Shown piece after piece: positions 30,270 through 37,964 of a stretch of 47,536 bases of DNA (the stretch's first letter is position 1; each line of letters starts with the position of its first letter). Source of the stretch: a virus; IMG/VR virus record IMGVR_UViG_3300036900_000144, positions 1-47,536 of that record. One strand, given 5' to 3'. The notes beneath the pieces were generated by a model, which searched no databases, had not been told where the DNA came from, and saw only the letters and a list, made by a program, of their open reading frames with translations. The position numbers were made by a program, and so were the translations under genes.

Positions 30270-32078
30270 ATGAGGTACTTGATCGCCCTGCTATTCTGCG
30301 CGTGCGCTTATGGCCAGATCTGCCAGACCGCTACGGTAACCACCTCGCCCTCCACCGTGTCGTTCGTCTGCAATCTCCTGCCATTGCCCACACTGCCCGC
30401 CGTCACCACCGGCCCGGCGCCTACCGGACTACCGCCGCTGCCCTCGGGCGTGACCGTGCCCGCGCTACCCAAGGCATTCGTCGATACCACCTATCCGGTT
30501 ACCACGCGCACCGTGGCAGTTCATGCGGGCGATAACCTGCAAGCCGCCCTCACCGCAGCCAAGTGCGGCGATAACCTGGTGCTCGATGCGGGCGCCTCGT
30601 GGACCGGCAACTTCACCGCGGCGGCCGTCTGCACTGCGGCGACGAAGATCCTGGTGTCGAGCTCCGCGATCGCCTCGCTGCCGGCGGGCATCGAAGTCCA
30701 GCAGTCGCAGGTGGCGTTGACGCCGACGCTCATCACCCCGAATACGACGCAGGCGCTCGGCTTCGCGCCCGGCGCCGCCTTCTGGTACTTCGCCGGCATC
30801 GGCGTGACTATCGCGCCCGGCGTATCCGGCAACTACAACGCCGTGGTGCTGAGCGCGGGCGCTACGTCGATCGCTGCGTTACCGAAGAACATCGTGTTCG
30901 ACCGCTGCCTGGTGCGCGGCAACGGCCTGCCATCGACGCGCGGGTTCTTCGCCGACTCGGCCGGCTTCGCGCTCATCAACTCGCAGGTGTGGGGATTCAT
31001 CAACAGCTACCAGGACACGCAGGCGGTCATTGCGTGCGCGGGCGGCCCGTTCCTGATCCAGAACAATTACCTGGAGGCCACCGGCGAGAACATCATGTTC
31101 GGCGGCTGCGGCGCGGCACCTCCGGCCGGCATGGTGCCGTCGGACATCATCACCTACCGGAATAATCTGGCGAAGCTGCCGGCCTGGTATCACGGGCCGC
31201 CTGGCTGCGGCGCTTCCCCGTTGCCGCAGTGCTACGACGTCAAGGATAACTTCGAGTGCAAAAGCTGCCAGCGTCTATTGGTCGATTCCAACCTGATGAG
31301 CTATGCGGTTCCGCAGGGTCAGGGCGAGTGCGCCATCATCAATATCTTTAGCGGGCAGACGGCGCTCGACGTGACGTTCTCGAATAACCGTTGCGAGCAC
31401 GGAGCCGGCGGCTTTTCGCTCAACGGATTCTCGACTACGGCCACGCAGCGCATCCTCTGGCGCAATAACCTGCTGTGGGATTTATCGCCGAAGTGGGGCA
31501 ACACCAAGGGCGCATGTCTGCTGGTGGATGGGCCGTCCGCGAACGTCACCATCGATCACAATACCTGTATCAACACCGGCACCAACGGCGCGGCCCAGGC
31601 GGCCTGGATCGGCGACCAGCCGCCCTCGACCAATACCGGATTTACCTACACCAACAATATTGCGGGCGGCCCGCTCGGCGCGAACTCGTCCAATCCGCTG
31701 ATGGTGCTGCAGAACTTCATCCTGGGCTCGGTGGTGACCAACGATGTTTTTGTGGGGGATACGTGGCCCAAGTCCTGCGTAGGTTGCGCCGCCGGCGTAG
31801 CTTATCCGATTGCCAATAAGCTATGGTCGGTCGTCTCGACCACCACGCCATCGTCGCAGACCATTCCCTGCAATTACGCGAACAGCTACTCGACGGCGTG
31901 CTCGGCGCTCGACTGGGGCCTCGTGGGATTTGTCGATTATGCGGGCGCGGTGGCGGGCACGAACCTTGCCGGATATGCGCTGGCACCCACCAGCCCGTAT
32001 CACGCGGCTGGTTCGGACGGTAGCGATATCGGGGCGAACATCGCGGCAGTGCTGGCGGCTACCGCGGGCGTTCAGTAA
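30270..32078 (+). CDS. Exported pectate-lyase-like beta-helix protein
   Basis: The protein has 602 residues. The signal peptide MRYLIALLFCACAYG would be cut before Q. A proline-rich linker (PLPTLPAVTTGPAPTGLPPL) follows, then VAVHAGDNLQAALTAAKCGD-NLVLDAGASW, the classic start of secreted beta-helix/pectate-lyase-like proteins. Rungs such as FDRCLVRGN, IQNNYLEATGENIM, FSNNRCEHG and IDHNTCINTGTN run through residues 200-500. Cysteines are frequent, fitting disulfides outside the cytoplasm. It likely acts on polysaccharide; no catalytic triad can be named. It has its own promoter and converges with the toxin-antitoxin operon, overlapping it by 7 bases. Confidence 0.7.
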   Translation: MRYLIALLFCACAYGQICQTATVTTSPSTVSFVCNLLPLPTLPAVTTGPAPTGLPPLPSGVTVPALPKAFVDTTYPVTTRTVAVHAGDNLQAALTAAKCGDNLVLDAGASWTGNFTAAAVCTAATKILVSSSAIASLPAGIEVQQSQVALTPTLITPNTTQALGFAPGAAFWYFAGIGVTIAPGVSGNYNAVVLSAGATSIAALPKNIVFDRCLVRGNGLPSTRGFFADSAGFALINSQVWGFINSYQDTQAVIACAGGPFLIQNNYLEATGENIMFGGCGAAPPAGMVPSDIITYRNNLAKLPAWYHGPPGCGASPLPQCYDVKDNFECKSCQRLLVDSNLMSYAVPQGQGECAIINIFSGQTALDVTFSNNRCEHGAGGFSLNGFSTTATQRILWRNNLLWDLSPKWGNTKGACLLVDGPSANVTIDHNTCINTGTNGAAQAAWIGDQPPSTNTGFTYTNNIAGGPLGANSSNPLMVLQNFILGSVVTNDVFVGDTWPKSCVGCAAGVAYPIANKLWSVVSTTTPSSQTIPCNYANSYSTACSALDWGLVGFVDYAGAVAGTNLAGYALAPTSPYHAAGSDGSDIGANIAAVLAATAGVQ

Positions 32079-32395
32079 GGTATCTCTACCTCGGTATAGC
32101 TTCCGGGCGTAGCAGCGTTCACGGCAGCGGCGACCCTATCGAGATGCAGCCGCACGCTCGGCCACTGCTGATTGCCAAGAACCACCAGTGCGATTTTCCG
32201 ATGAAAAAGATTCTGCTGGTAGCGAATACGCTTGTCGGTGCTGAGGAGCAGGTCGTATCCGGCTTCCTCGGCCCGCCGGATTAACTCGCCATTCTCTAGT
32301 TCATGCCAGCCAATCCGTCGCGCATGGATTACTTCGTGTCCGATCAGACAACGGGCAATCGGCCTCGGCGTGCCGTTGTCGAATAGGATTTTCAT
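32072..32395 (-). CDS. DUF5615 PIN-like toxin
   Basis: The protein has 107 residues, with ATG overlapping the antitoxin stop (TAATG). MKILFDNGTPRPIARCLIGH with EVIHARRIGW, then ELIRRAEEAGYDLLLSTDKRI, is the DUF5615 (Mut7-C/PIN-like) pattern. The acidic residues D6, E34 and D54-like positions fit a PIN-type RNase active site. It is paired with a DUF433 antitoxin, the known partner of this family. Likely an mRNA- or tRNA-cleaving toxin; target unknown. Confidence 0.85.
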   Translation of the reverse strand: MKILFDNGTPRPIARCLIGHEVIHARRIGWHELENGELIRRAEEAGYDLLLSTDKRIRYQQNLFHRKIALVVLGNQQWPSVRLHLDRVAAAVNAATPGSYTEVEIPY

Positions 32396-32631
32396 TAGGC
32401 GTAGGTGGGTTCTTTCTCCAGGCTTTCTACGACGAAGTGAACAGCGGAAATGATTTCGCCTGCCGTTACATCGTATGTTTCGGTGATCTCCTGAAGCGAC
32501 ATGCCGGCCTCAAGATTTGCGAAGACCGTTTGTACCGGCATTCGCGTACCCTTGAACACCCACGCGCCGCTGACTTTGCCAGGGATGCTTTCTACCGCCG
32601 GGCATTGCGACCAATCAATGGGGGATGGCAT
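32395..32631 (-). CDS. DUF433 antitoxin
   Basis: The protein has 78 residues. PAVESIPGKVSGAWVFKGTR-MPVQTVFANLEAG, then SLQEITETYDVTAGEIISAV, is the winged-helix DUF433 signature. It follows an AAGGAGAAT site on the reverse strand. Members bind DNA and neutralise adjacent DUF5615 toxins. It is probably autoregulatory, as usual for such pairs. Confidence 0.85.
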   Translation of the reverse strand: MPSPIDWSQCPAVESIPGKVSGAWVFKGTRMPVQTVFANLEAGMSLQEITETYDVTAGEIISAVHFVVESLEKEPTYA

Positions 32632-32647
32632 ATTCGTGATTCTCCTT

Positions 32648-33397
32648 TTATGACGACACCGCCAGCAGATCCGCCTCGAGCGTGGCCTTGTCGATCAAAT
32701 GCGGATTGACGAGGCTGGAGTCCAGCCAGTCATACGAAAACAGCGTGTGGCTCTCGTCGCAGTACTTATCCCAGAATGCCCACGTCATTAACTGCAGGCC
32801 GCCCCAGGTGATGCACGTTGGCCCGGTCGGCGTATACGCCGGGCAGAATACCGCATGGCCGCCCCACGAGCCAGGGGCCGAGCCGTCGCCGGATACCACG
32901 TCCCAAACCTCCTGGCGCTGGGCCGTCAGCGGCAGCGACACGCCGATGTACACGCCGCCGAACATCCAGATGGATTGCTCGACGTGCAACCGGTCTGAAG
33001 GCTTCGGATCGGCATAGGCGAACAGGTTATGGTCGGCGAAGCCCTTCTGGCGCCAGATATTCAGCACCTCGACCTCGACGCCGCCCTGGTCGGTGGCCGG
33101 CTGGGCCGGATCGTATCCGCACTCCGACTGATAGGCGGCAAGGATAGCGGAATCCGGCACCGTAACCTCACAGCCGAGATTCATGGTCCAGGTCTGGATG
33201 GCGTGCGCTTTGGCGGCTATGGTGCAGCAGCCGAGGCGATCGTTCAGCATCATTCCCCAGTCCGTGATGCCGCAGGTCCAGTCGCACTCGGCCGGCGGCT
33301 GCGGCACCACGCGAAGATACTTCTCCAGGAGCAGGCGGCGCTTGGGTTCCACCTTCGGAGCCAGCTTGCCCAGCTTTACCCGTCGCGGATCGATCAT
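32648..33397 (-). CDS. Papain-like cysteine peptidase-type protein
   Basis: The protein has 249 residues. ATG 33397 follows AGAGGAC and overlaps the RHH gene stop; the upstream in-frame extension is a shadow of that gene. NDRLGCCTIAAKAHAIQTWT (about 50-70) supplies a possible catalytic cysteine, and SWGGHAVFCPAYTPTGPTCI (near 175-195) a histidine, the order of papain-like and C39-like folds. WGGLQLMTWAFWDKYCDE follows. There is no signal peptide. It could be a phage peptidase, a lysis-related or a defence-linked enzyme; function is not established. Confidence 0.5.
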   Translation of the reverse strand: MIDPRRVKLGKLAPKVEPKRRLLLEKYLRVVPQPPAECDWTCGITDWGMMLNDRLGCCTIAAKAHAIQTWTMNLGCEVTVPDSAILAAYQSECGYDPAQPATDQGGVEVEVLNIWRQKGFADHNLFAYADPKPSDRLHVEQSIWMFGGVYIGVSLPLTAQRQEVWDVVSGDGSAPGSWGGHAVFCPAYTPTGPTCITWGGLQLMTWAFWDKYCDESHTLFSYDWLDSSLVNPHLIDKATLEADLLAVSS

Positions 33398-33585
33398 AAG
33401 TCCTCTTTCTTTGGCTTCACCGGCGGCCGTCCGAGCCGCGGCGGCTCCCACTCCACGCCGAGCTCCCGCGCGATCAGCGCACTTATCCACGAGGATAGCG
33501 AAAGGCGCGCCCGCTTCGCTGCGGCCTGCGCCCGTTTGCGCAATTTAGGGTCCAGGGCTACGGCTACATTGGGCGGCATGGGCAT
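33394..33585 (-). CDS. RHH-type regulatory protein (antitoxin-like)
   Basis: The protein has 63 residues. NVAVALDPKLRKRAQAAAKR-ARLSLSSWISALIARELG has the beta-strand and two-helix shape of ribbon-helix-helix proteins. The tail (WEPPRLGRPPVKPKKEDL) is basic and proline-rich. It is the first gene of the reverse-strand operon RHH, papain-like protein, DUF433, DUF5615, so it may repress the operon. It faces the divergent 33720 gene across 134 bp. Confidence 0.65.
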   Translation of the reverse strand: MPMPPNVAVALDPKLRKRAQAAAKRARLSLSSWISALIARELGVEWEPPRLGRPPVKPKKEDL

Positions 33586-33642
33586 CCGTTCCCAAGCCTA
33601 GCAACTTCAAAAGAATATTGCAATTTATTTTATGCAGAACGC

Positions 33643-33671
33643 TTGCTATGGCACTGAAAGAATAGTAATAT
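33643..33671 (+). promoter_or_regulatory. Putative promoter TTGCTA-17-TAATAT, copy of 35678
   Basis: TTGCTA (33643-33648), a 17-base spacer and TAATAT (33666-33671) match the promoter at 35678 nearly base for base, including the spacer end AATAG and the following ATTA/TTAT. It lies in the divergent region upstream of 33720. An ATG five bases after the -10 starts a frame that overlaps 33720 and is not convincing. Confidence 0.55.
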
Positions 33672-33719
33672 TAATTATGCCGGAAGCGGCTTACCGAGCG
33701 CCCAAGGAAGCGCATATAA

Positions 33720-34079
33720 ATGAAGGCTATCATCATCGAGATTCGAGACGCTGGGACATTCATTCCCGCGCTCGCTGTGCAGTTGGGATCGAGCGAGGAG
33801 CAGGAGCGCTGGCTACTCGCCATGGCCGGGTATGGCCGCACTTACGAGGACCAGAGCGAATACGTGGTGCTCTGTAAGATCAACGGCGGATCGCCCTGCA
33901 AGTGTGCCATTGATCCGGTTGAGTGGGGCCAGAACCCACGCACGTACTACGTCGCGCATAGATACGTGCAAAAGCACTTCAGCGAATTGGAGGCCGGCGC
34001 GGTTGTCGATGTCCAGTTTATCCTAGGAGAGACGGCGACACCCAAGACGACGGATCGCCACAATGAGGTGACAGCATGA
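33720..34079 (+). CDS. Conserved phage protein, unknown
   Basis: The protein has 119 residues, with AAGGAAG about 10 bases before ATG 33720. MKAIIIEIRDAGTFIPALAV-QLGSSEEQERWLL and YYVAHRYVQKHFSELEAGAV-VDVQFILGE match a family found upstream of recT-like genes in diverse phages, with no known function. It is the first gene of the recombination operon and overlaps recT by 4 bases. Confidence 0.7.
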   Translation: MKAIIIEIRDAGTFIPALAVQLGSSEEQERWLLAMAGYGRTYEDQSEYVVLCKINGGSPCKCAIDPVEWGQNPRTYYVAHRYVQKHFSELEAGAVVDVQFILGETATPKTTDRHNEVTA

Positions 34080-34978
34080 GCACGGACATCGTTCGCATCG
34101 ATACGGTTGGCCTGATTCCCCGCTCCGAGGCCATCACCAACGTGCAACAACTGGGTGAGCTTCTGGCGAAGTCGGGATACTTCTCCGATGCCCGGGAGTA
34201 TGGCCAGGCCGCCGTCAAGGTGATGGCTGGCGCCGAGCTCGGCATCCCGCCGATCGCCTCAATGATGGGAATTTCCATAATCAAAGGGAAAGTGGCCATG
34301 GGCGCTAATCTGATGGCTTCGCGGGTGCGCGCGCACGGCTACGATTTCAAGGTCGTGCGCCTGGAATCGGACGGTTGCACGCTCGATTTCCTCAGCAAGC
34401 CGGATGCTACCGGGAAGCGCTCGAAGCTGGGCACGTCGTCCTTCACCGAGGCCGATGCCAAGCAGGCGGGCGTGTACTCGGATATGTACAAGAAGTTCCC
34501 GCGCAATATGTTGTTTGCCCGCGCGGTAAGCAACGGTACTAAGTGGTTTACTCCCGAGGTTACCAGCGGAATGCCGGTGTATCTGCCCGAGGAGCTCGGC
34601 GCCACGGTGGACGAGGACGGCGAAGTTATCGCCATGCCGCAGGCGCAAAACGACGTGGCGCAGCGGCGCATCAAAGAGGAGCAGGCGAAGCTGGATAAGC
34701 AGCGCGAGGAGGCCAGCCCGATCAACGGCGGGCCACTCGACATCGGAAAGATGGTGAAGGGCTTCGAGGCACTGAAAGAACGGCTCGGCCCGCATACCTC
34801 GCTTTACTATGATTTGCTGCGTAACTTCGGCGTAAAACACAGCAACGAGTTTCGCGATAAGGACCGCGCGAAAGCCTGCTACCGCGAGATGGAAGCGCTG
34901 GTGAAGAAGTATGAGGCGCAGCGCGAAACGGACATGGCCGGCGAGGGCCAGCCGGTCGATGCGGAGGTGGTCGCATGA
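34076..34978 (+). CDS. recT: RecT-type single-strand annealing protein
   Basis: The protein has 300 residues. It shows the RecT core: AAVKVMAGAELGIPPIASMM-GISIIKGKVAMGANLMASRV, then CTLDFLSK, SFTEADAKQAGVYSDMYKKF-PRNMLFARAVSNGTKWFTPEV. The C-terminal third is charged and helical. RecT proteins anneal complementary strands during recombination-dependent replication. A RecE-like exonuclease was not found, but a VRR-NUC nuclease lies 3 kb downstream and a Gp157-like protein follows immediately. Confidence 0.8.
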   Translation: MSTDIVRIDTVGLIPRSEAITNVQQLGELLAKSGYFSDAREYGQAAVKVMAGAELGIPPIASMMGISIIKGKVAMGANLMASRVRAHGYDFKVVRLESDGCTLDFLSKPDATGKRSKLGTSSFTEADAKQAGVYSDMYKKFPRNMLFARAVSNGTKWFTPEVTSGMPVYLPEELGATVDEDGEVIAMPQAQNDVAQRRIKEEQAKLDKQREEASPINGGPLDIGKMVKGFEALKERLGPHTSLYYDLLRNFGVKHSNEFRDKDRAKACYREMEALVKKYEAQRETDMAGEGQPVDAEVVA

Positions 34979-35658
34979 GCGCGGCACCCAATACCTCGCT
35001 GTCGCTCTGGCACATCGAAGACGCCATCACCCAACTGATGGACATGCGCGAGGAGGCCACCGAGCCGGAAGACATCGCGGTCATCGAAGGCGAGCTGGTC
35101 AAATACGCGCAGCAGGAGGTGCGCAAGGTAGACAACATCCTGGGGTACTTGAAACACTGCGCCATGATGGAAGCCGCCGCGAAGGAGGAAGCCGCGGCGC
35201 AGGCCGAGCGCGCCCGGCTCTGGAAGGAGCGCAGCGCCCGGCTGAAGCGGGCCTGCCAGTCGGTGATGGAGACGTTCACCGGCGGCGATCGCAAGAAGAT
35301 CGAGGGCCGCACCGGAGCGCTGCTGCTCAAGGGCAACGGCGGCCGCCAGGCGGTTACCATCAGCGATCCGCTGCTCGTGCCCGAGGAGTATTGCGATTAC
35401 GTGGGGAGTATTCCGGGCGAAATCTGGCGCGAGATGCTGAGCCGGTTCGAGCCGCTGGCCGGAGTGCCATTGATCCGCACGCCGCGGGCGGCGCGAATCT
35501 ATGAGGCGCTGCAGGCGAAGTGCGAAGCGTGCGGCGGCGACGGGCTGCAGCCGTTCTCATCCGATGGCGAGAAGTGCTCAAGCTGCGGCGGTTCCGGCCA
35601 GGCGGGCGTGCCCGGCGCGCAGTTGGAACCGCGCGGCGCACACATAGAAATAAAGTGA
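34975..35658 (+). CDS. Gp157-like protein with DnaJ-type zinc tail
   Basis: The protein has 227 residues. Residues 1-110 resemble siphovirus Gp157 proteins (LWHIEDAITQLMDMREEATE-PEDIAVIEGELVKYAQQEVRKVDNI, then WKERSARLKRACQSVMETFT). The C-terminal end has CEACGGDGLQPF and CSSCGGSGQAG, two CxxCGxG units as in the DnaJ zinc domain, rare in this family. Gp157 proteins are linked to phage recombination. The zinc addition might bind RecT or DNA. Confidence 0.65.
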   Translation: MSAAPNTSLSLWHIEDAITQLMDMREEATEPEDIAVIEGELVKYAQQEVRKVDNILGYLKHCAMMEAAAKEEAAAQAERARLWKERSARLKRACQSVMETFTGGDRKKIEGRTGALLLKGNGGRQAVTISDPLLVPEEYCDYVGSIPGEIWREMLSRFEPLAGVPLIRTPRAARIYEALQAKCEACGGDGLQPFSSDGEKCSSCGGSGQAGVPGAQLEPRGAHIEIK

Positions 35659-35677
35659 TCCGCATGTCCGAATATAC

Positions 35678-35706
35678 TTGCTATCGCACATAAATAATAG
35701 TAACAT
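35678..35706 (+). promoter_or_regulatory. Putative promoter TTGCTA-17-TAACAT, leaderless start
   Basis: TTGCTA (35678-35683), 17 bases, TAACAT (35701-35706), then seven bases to ATG 35714. The box extends to a run of identity with 33643 (TTGCTAT-GCAC, AATAGTAA-ATTA). Confidence 0.55.
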
Positions 35707-35713
35707 TATTTAT

Positions 35714-36001
35714 ATGCCACTCTTACATAAACTCCTCATAGCCGCGGGGATTGCATTCTTCGGGGCTGTCGTGATGGCCAATAGGCCGACCGAAGAAGAT
35801 AACCGCATTGAAGCGCGCATTGCCGAGGACGCAGCCAGCCACGCGGGCGAGCGGGCTCTGGCCAAGCGGCAGGAGCATTCCATGACGATGGATGAGGCGC
35901 TCTGCCAGCGCCTGCAACGCAAGGCCATCGGGGAATTCAGCGTAAATGATTTGCGCCAGGTCAGGAAATGCCGGACTCTGGGCCTCTGGAGCGCACAATG
36001 A
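35714..36001 (+). CDS. Small membrane-anchored protein
   Basis: The protein has 95 residues. MPLLHKLLIAAGIAFFGAVV forms one hydrophobic span, followed by a charged helical region (NRPTEEDNRIEARIAEDAAS, then GERALAKRQEHSMTMDEALC). ATG 35714 lies seven bases after a -10, fitting leaderless translation. The longer in-frame upstream version is not needed. Unknown function. Confidence 0.6.
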   Translation: MPLLHKLLIAAGIAFFGAVVMANRPTEEDNRIEARIAEDAASHAGERALAKRQEHSMTMDEALCQRLQRKAIGEFSVNDLRQVRKCRTLGLWSAQ

Positions 36002-36210
36002 GCAGCCCACAGCAGCCCGCCTTCGCCGCCGTAACCCACGCGCAAGCCGAGAACCAGTTCGTCATTGCCGCGCGCCAGGCGCTTTCCGAAGGCGTGAACT
36101 ACCTCGATCTCCACGCGCTCATCGACGATGCCGAGGCGGCCGAGGAACAGGACGCGCTGGCCGAAGCCGGCGACCGCGCCTTCTCCGCGGCTTACGAGGA
36201 GCAGGCATGA
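35998..36210 (+). CDS. Small acidic protein, unknown
   Basis: The protein has 70 residues from ATG 35998 (ATGA overlap). It is helical and acidic (AENQFVIAARQALSEGVNYL, DLHALIDDAEAAEEQDALAE). No family recognised. It belongs to the same coupled operon as its neighbours. Confidence 0.55.
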   Translation: MSSPQQPAFAAVTHAQAENQFVIAARQALSEGVNYLDLHALIDDAEAAEEQDALAEAGDRAFSAAYEEQA

Positions 36211-36554
36211 GGCCCTGCCACTGCCTTTATTGCGGCATCCTGACCGGCCACGGCTCGGGCAATCCGACAGTATGCGGCAGGTGCGTGTGGAGCGGTGAGC
36301 GCGACGAGCGGCGCGAGGTAGAAGCAGGCGTGAGCTCCGGGCGGCCCTGGATGCGCCCGTTATCGTTCTGGACGGGGTTCTTCGGCATGACTCCGATGCC
36401 CGATGCAGAAGCCGCCGTGGCCCAGGCGAAATGGGATGCCGAGCAGGAACGTATCAAGCAATTCAATGCGGCGCATTCCGGGCAGCACGGCACGCCGGAG
36501 CCGCCCGCGCGCCCGGTCGAAAGCACCAAGCCGCCGAAGATTGTAGCGGCATAG
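36207..36554 (+). CDS. Small zinc-finger-like protein
   Basis: The protein has 115 residues from ATG 36207 (ATGA overlap). The start (CHCLYCGILTGHGSGNPTVC, then GRCVWSG) contains three CxxC-type pairs likely to bind zinc. A helical central part (AEAAVAQAKWDAEQERIKQF) and a proline-rich tail follow. Unknown; could be a small DNA- or RNA-binding protein. Confidence 0.6.
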   Translation: MRPCHCLYCGILTGHGSGNPTVCGRCVWSGERDERREVEAGVSSGRPWMRPLSFWTGFFGMTPMPDAEAAVAQAKWDAEQERIKQFNAAHSGQHGTPEPPARPVESTKPPKIVAA

Positions 36555-36564
36555 AAAGGGATTT

Positions 36565-36783
36565 ATGAGCAGACGCAGAACAGAATCAGAAGAAGACCGA
36601 ATTATCGGATATTTCATGGACCGCGCCGCGGGCGATATCACCACCATGCAGGCCACCATCAACTCAATTGTGCGGCGGCGGTTTGCGATCGATGCCGAGG
36701 CGCCCAAGCGGGGCCGTCCGCCGGGTGCGCGCAACAAGGCGAAAACTGCCGTTGCCGAGATGCCCACGCCCGCGGCCGGCTGA
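36565..36783 (+). CDS. Small basic protein with AT-hook-like tail
   Basis: The protein has 72 residues, with AAAGGG before ATG 36565. Helical first half (RTESEEDRIIGYFMDRAAGD). Near the end, KRGRPPGARNK resembles an AT-hook (GRP core). A DNA-binding role is plausible, not proven. Confidence 0.55.
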   Translation: MSRRRTESEEDRIIGYFMDRAAGDITTMQATINSIVRRRFAIDAEAPKRGRPPGARNKAKTAVAEMPTPAAG

Positions 36784-36787
36784 TGCG

Positions 36788-36864
36788 ACTACTGCCGCTT
36801 GCCATAACTGAGCGGGTTTTCCATGGGGGAGGGCCCGCGGTTCGGAGAGGGGAGCGGCAGTAGT
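36788..36864. other. Long inverted repeat, structured intergenic element
   Basis: ACTACTGCCGCT (36788-36799) and AGCGGCAGTAGT (36853-36864) are perfect inverted repeats with a roughly 53-base interval that holds a second pair GCGGG/CCCGC. The 187-bp gap 36784-36970 has no convincing gene; a frame at 36823 is short and unsupported. It could be a structured leader RNA, small RNA or protein-binding site. Confidence 0.6.
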
Positions 36865-36970
36865 GGCATGTGCCGGTTATTTCTGTTGATCCGCGACCTG
36901 TTCGGCAGCAGCCGCACGGGCTCGCAAACGTGGCGTAATGCTTTCCATCTACTGAAGCAGGAGCAAGACG

Positions 36971-37450
36971 ATGCGCTTGACCTTCAGCGGCGTAACACTT
37001 CTCGGGTTCTGCCGCACCCAAACCAGAAGCAAGGCTGATTTCTCCAGCAGCCTTTCCCAAGCCGTCATGAAAACCATGGGATGGTCCGACGTCCCGGAAT
37101 GGCTTACCGGCGCGCAGCCCGAGGGCGACTTATCGGCTACAGCTCTCGAGCTCGTGCCGAAGGAGCAGGAGCTGCGCAAGCACGCCATGGAGTTGGATAT
37201 CTCCCGGCTGTTCAAGTTCGAAATCGTGCGCCTGGAGCTCGAGGGCAAACAGGGCAAAGGGCACCGGCTGGAGTTGCGGTTTACGGCGGTGTTCAACGAT
37301 CCGGCCGGCGCGCGGAAGCTCGAGGAATTCATGGCCGTGATCGGCGAAGGAAAATGTTCGCTCACCGTCAGCTACACCAAACAAGAGGTGCTGCCGGGCG
37401 TCGAGGCAACGCAGGAGCAGATGGAAGCAGTCGGGGCGGCCAACGATTGA
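36971..37450 (+). CDS. Conserved phage protein, unknown
   Basis: The protein has 159 residues, with AGGAG eight bases before ATG 36971. The family pattern is MRLTFSGVTLLGFCRTQTRS, then MKTMGWSDVPEWL, ELRKHAMELDISRLFKFEIV-RLELEGKQGKGHRLELRF. It is a beta-rich cytoplasmic protein widely found in phage recombination regions, without known function. Alternative internal start at the second methionine (37067). Confidence 0.65.
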   Translation: MRLTFSGVTLLGFCRTQTRSKADFSSSLSQAVMKTMGWSDVPEWLTGAQPEGDLSATALELVPKEQELRKHAMELDISRLFKFEIVRLELEGKQGKGHRLELRFTAVFNDPAGARKLEEFMAVIGEGKCSLTVSYTKQEVLPGVEATQEQMEAVGAAND

Positions 37451-37453
37451 GGT

Positions 37454-37771
37454 ATGCGGCAGACCGGACAACGCGGGCGCACCGACGGCAACCACGCCGA
37501 GATCGTGAAAGCCCTGGAAGGCATCGGGGCTTCCGTGCGATCGCTGGCGGCGGTCGGCGACGGAGTGCCGGATCTGGCGGTAGGTTTTCGTGGCGTCAAT
37601 CTATTTCTGGAATGCAAGGACGGTAGCCTGTCACCCTCCAGACGCACGCTCACCGCTGCGCAGGAGCGGTTCTTCGATACCTGGGCCGGCCAGGCATGTG
37701 TCGCGTACAGCCCGGCGATGGCCGTTGAGCAGGTAATGCAGGCCGCGCGCAAGCTGGGCGCACTCGACTGA
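37454..37771 (+). CDS. VRR-NUC type nuclease
   Basis: The protein has 105 residues. The conserved catalytic order GDGVPDLAVGFRGVNLFLEC-KDG (D-x-E-x-K) is that of the VRR-NUC/PD-(D/E)XK fold, followed by LTAAQERFFDTWAGQACVAY. Such small phage nucleases cleave branched DNA (Holliday-junction-like). It fits the RecT/Gp157 recombination operon. Confidence 0.75.
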   Translation: MRQTGQRGRTDGNHAEIVKALEGIGASVRSLAAVGDGVPDLAVGFRGVNLFLECKDGSLSPSRRTLTAAQERFFDTWAGQACVAYSPAMAVEQVMQAARKLGALD

Positions 37772-37963
37772 ATGCCGCAGCTTTCCACCTTCGAGCAAGC
37801 CCAGAACTATGCGGCACTCACCCGCTGGCGCCGCGAGTTCACGGTAGCCGAAAGCGAGAATGCCGGCCGGTGGGAGCGCGCGGCGGTCCAGCGCGCGGAA
37901 ACGGCTGCATTAGCCGATGCGCTGGCGCGGATAGCGGCGGATGAAGAGGCTACGCTTCCCTGA
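37772..37963 (+). CDS. Small helical protein, unknown
   Basis: The protein has 63 residues, with ATG directly after the nuclease stop. Single helical charged chain (EQAQNYAALTRWRREFTVAE, then SENAGRWERAAVQRAETAAL). No family recognised. Confidence 0.5.
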   Translation: MPQLSTFEQAQNYAALTRWRREFTVAESENAGRWERAAVQRAETAALADALARIAADEEATLP

Positions 37964-37964
37964 C

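Noticed and set aside
32648-33490. Longer version of papain-like protein (280 residues)
   Set aside because: The first 31 residues are the shadow of the RHH gene; a ribosome-binding site fits ATG 33397.
33677-33877. Leaderless frame starting 5 bases after TAATAT
   Set aside because: It overlaps the conserved 33720 gene in another frame and has random composition; a short leader peptide cannot be excluded.
36823-37038. Possible 72-residue gene
   Set aside because: Overlaps the inverted repeat and the start of the next gene, and has no coherent pattern.
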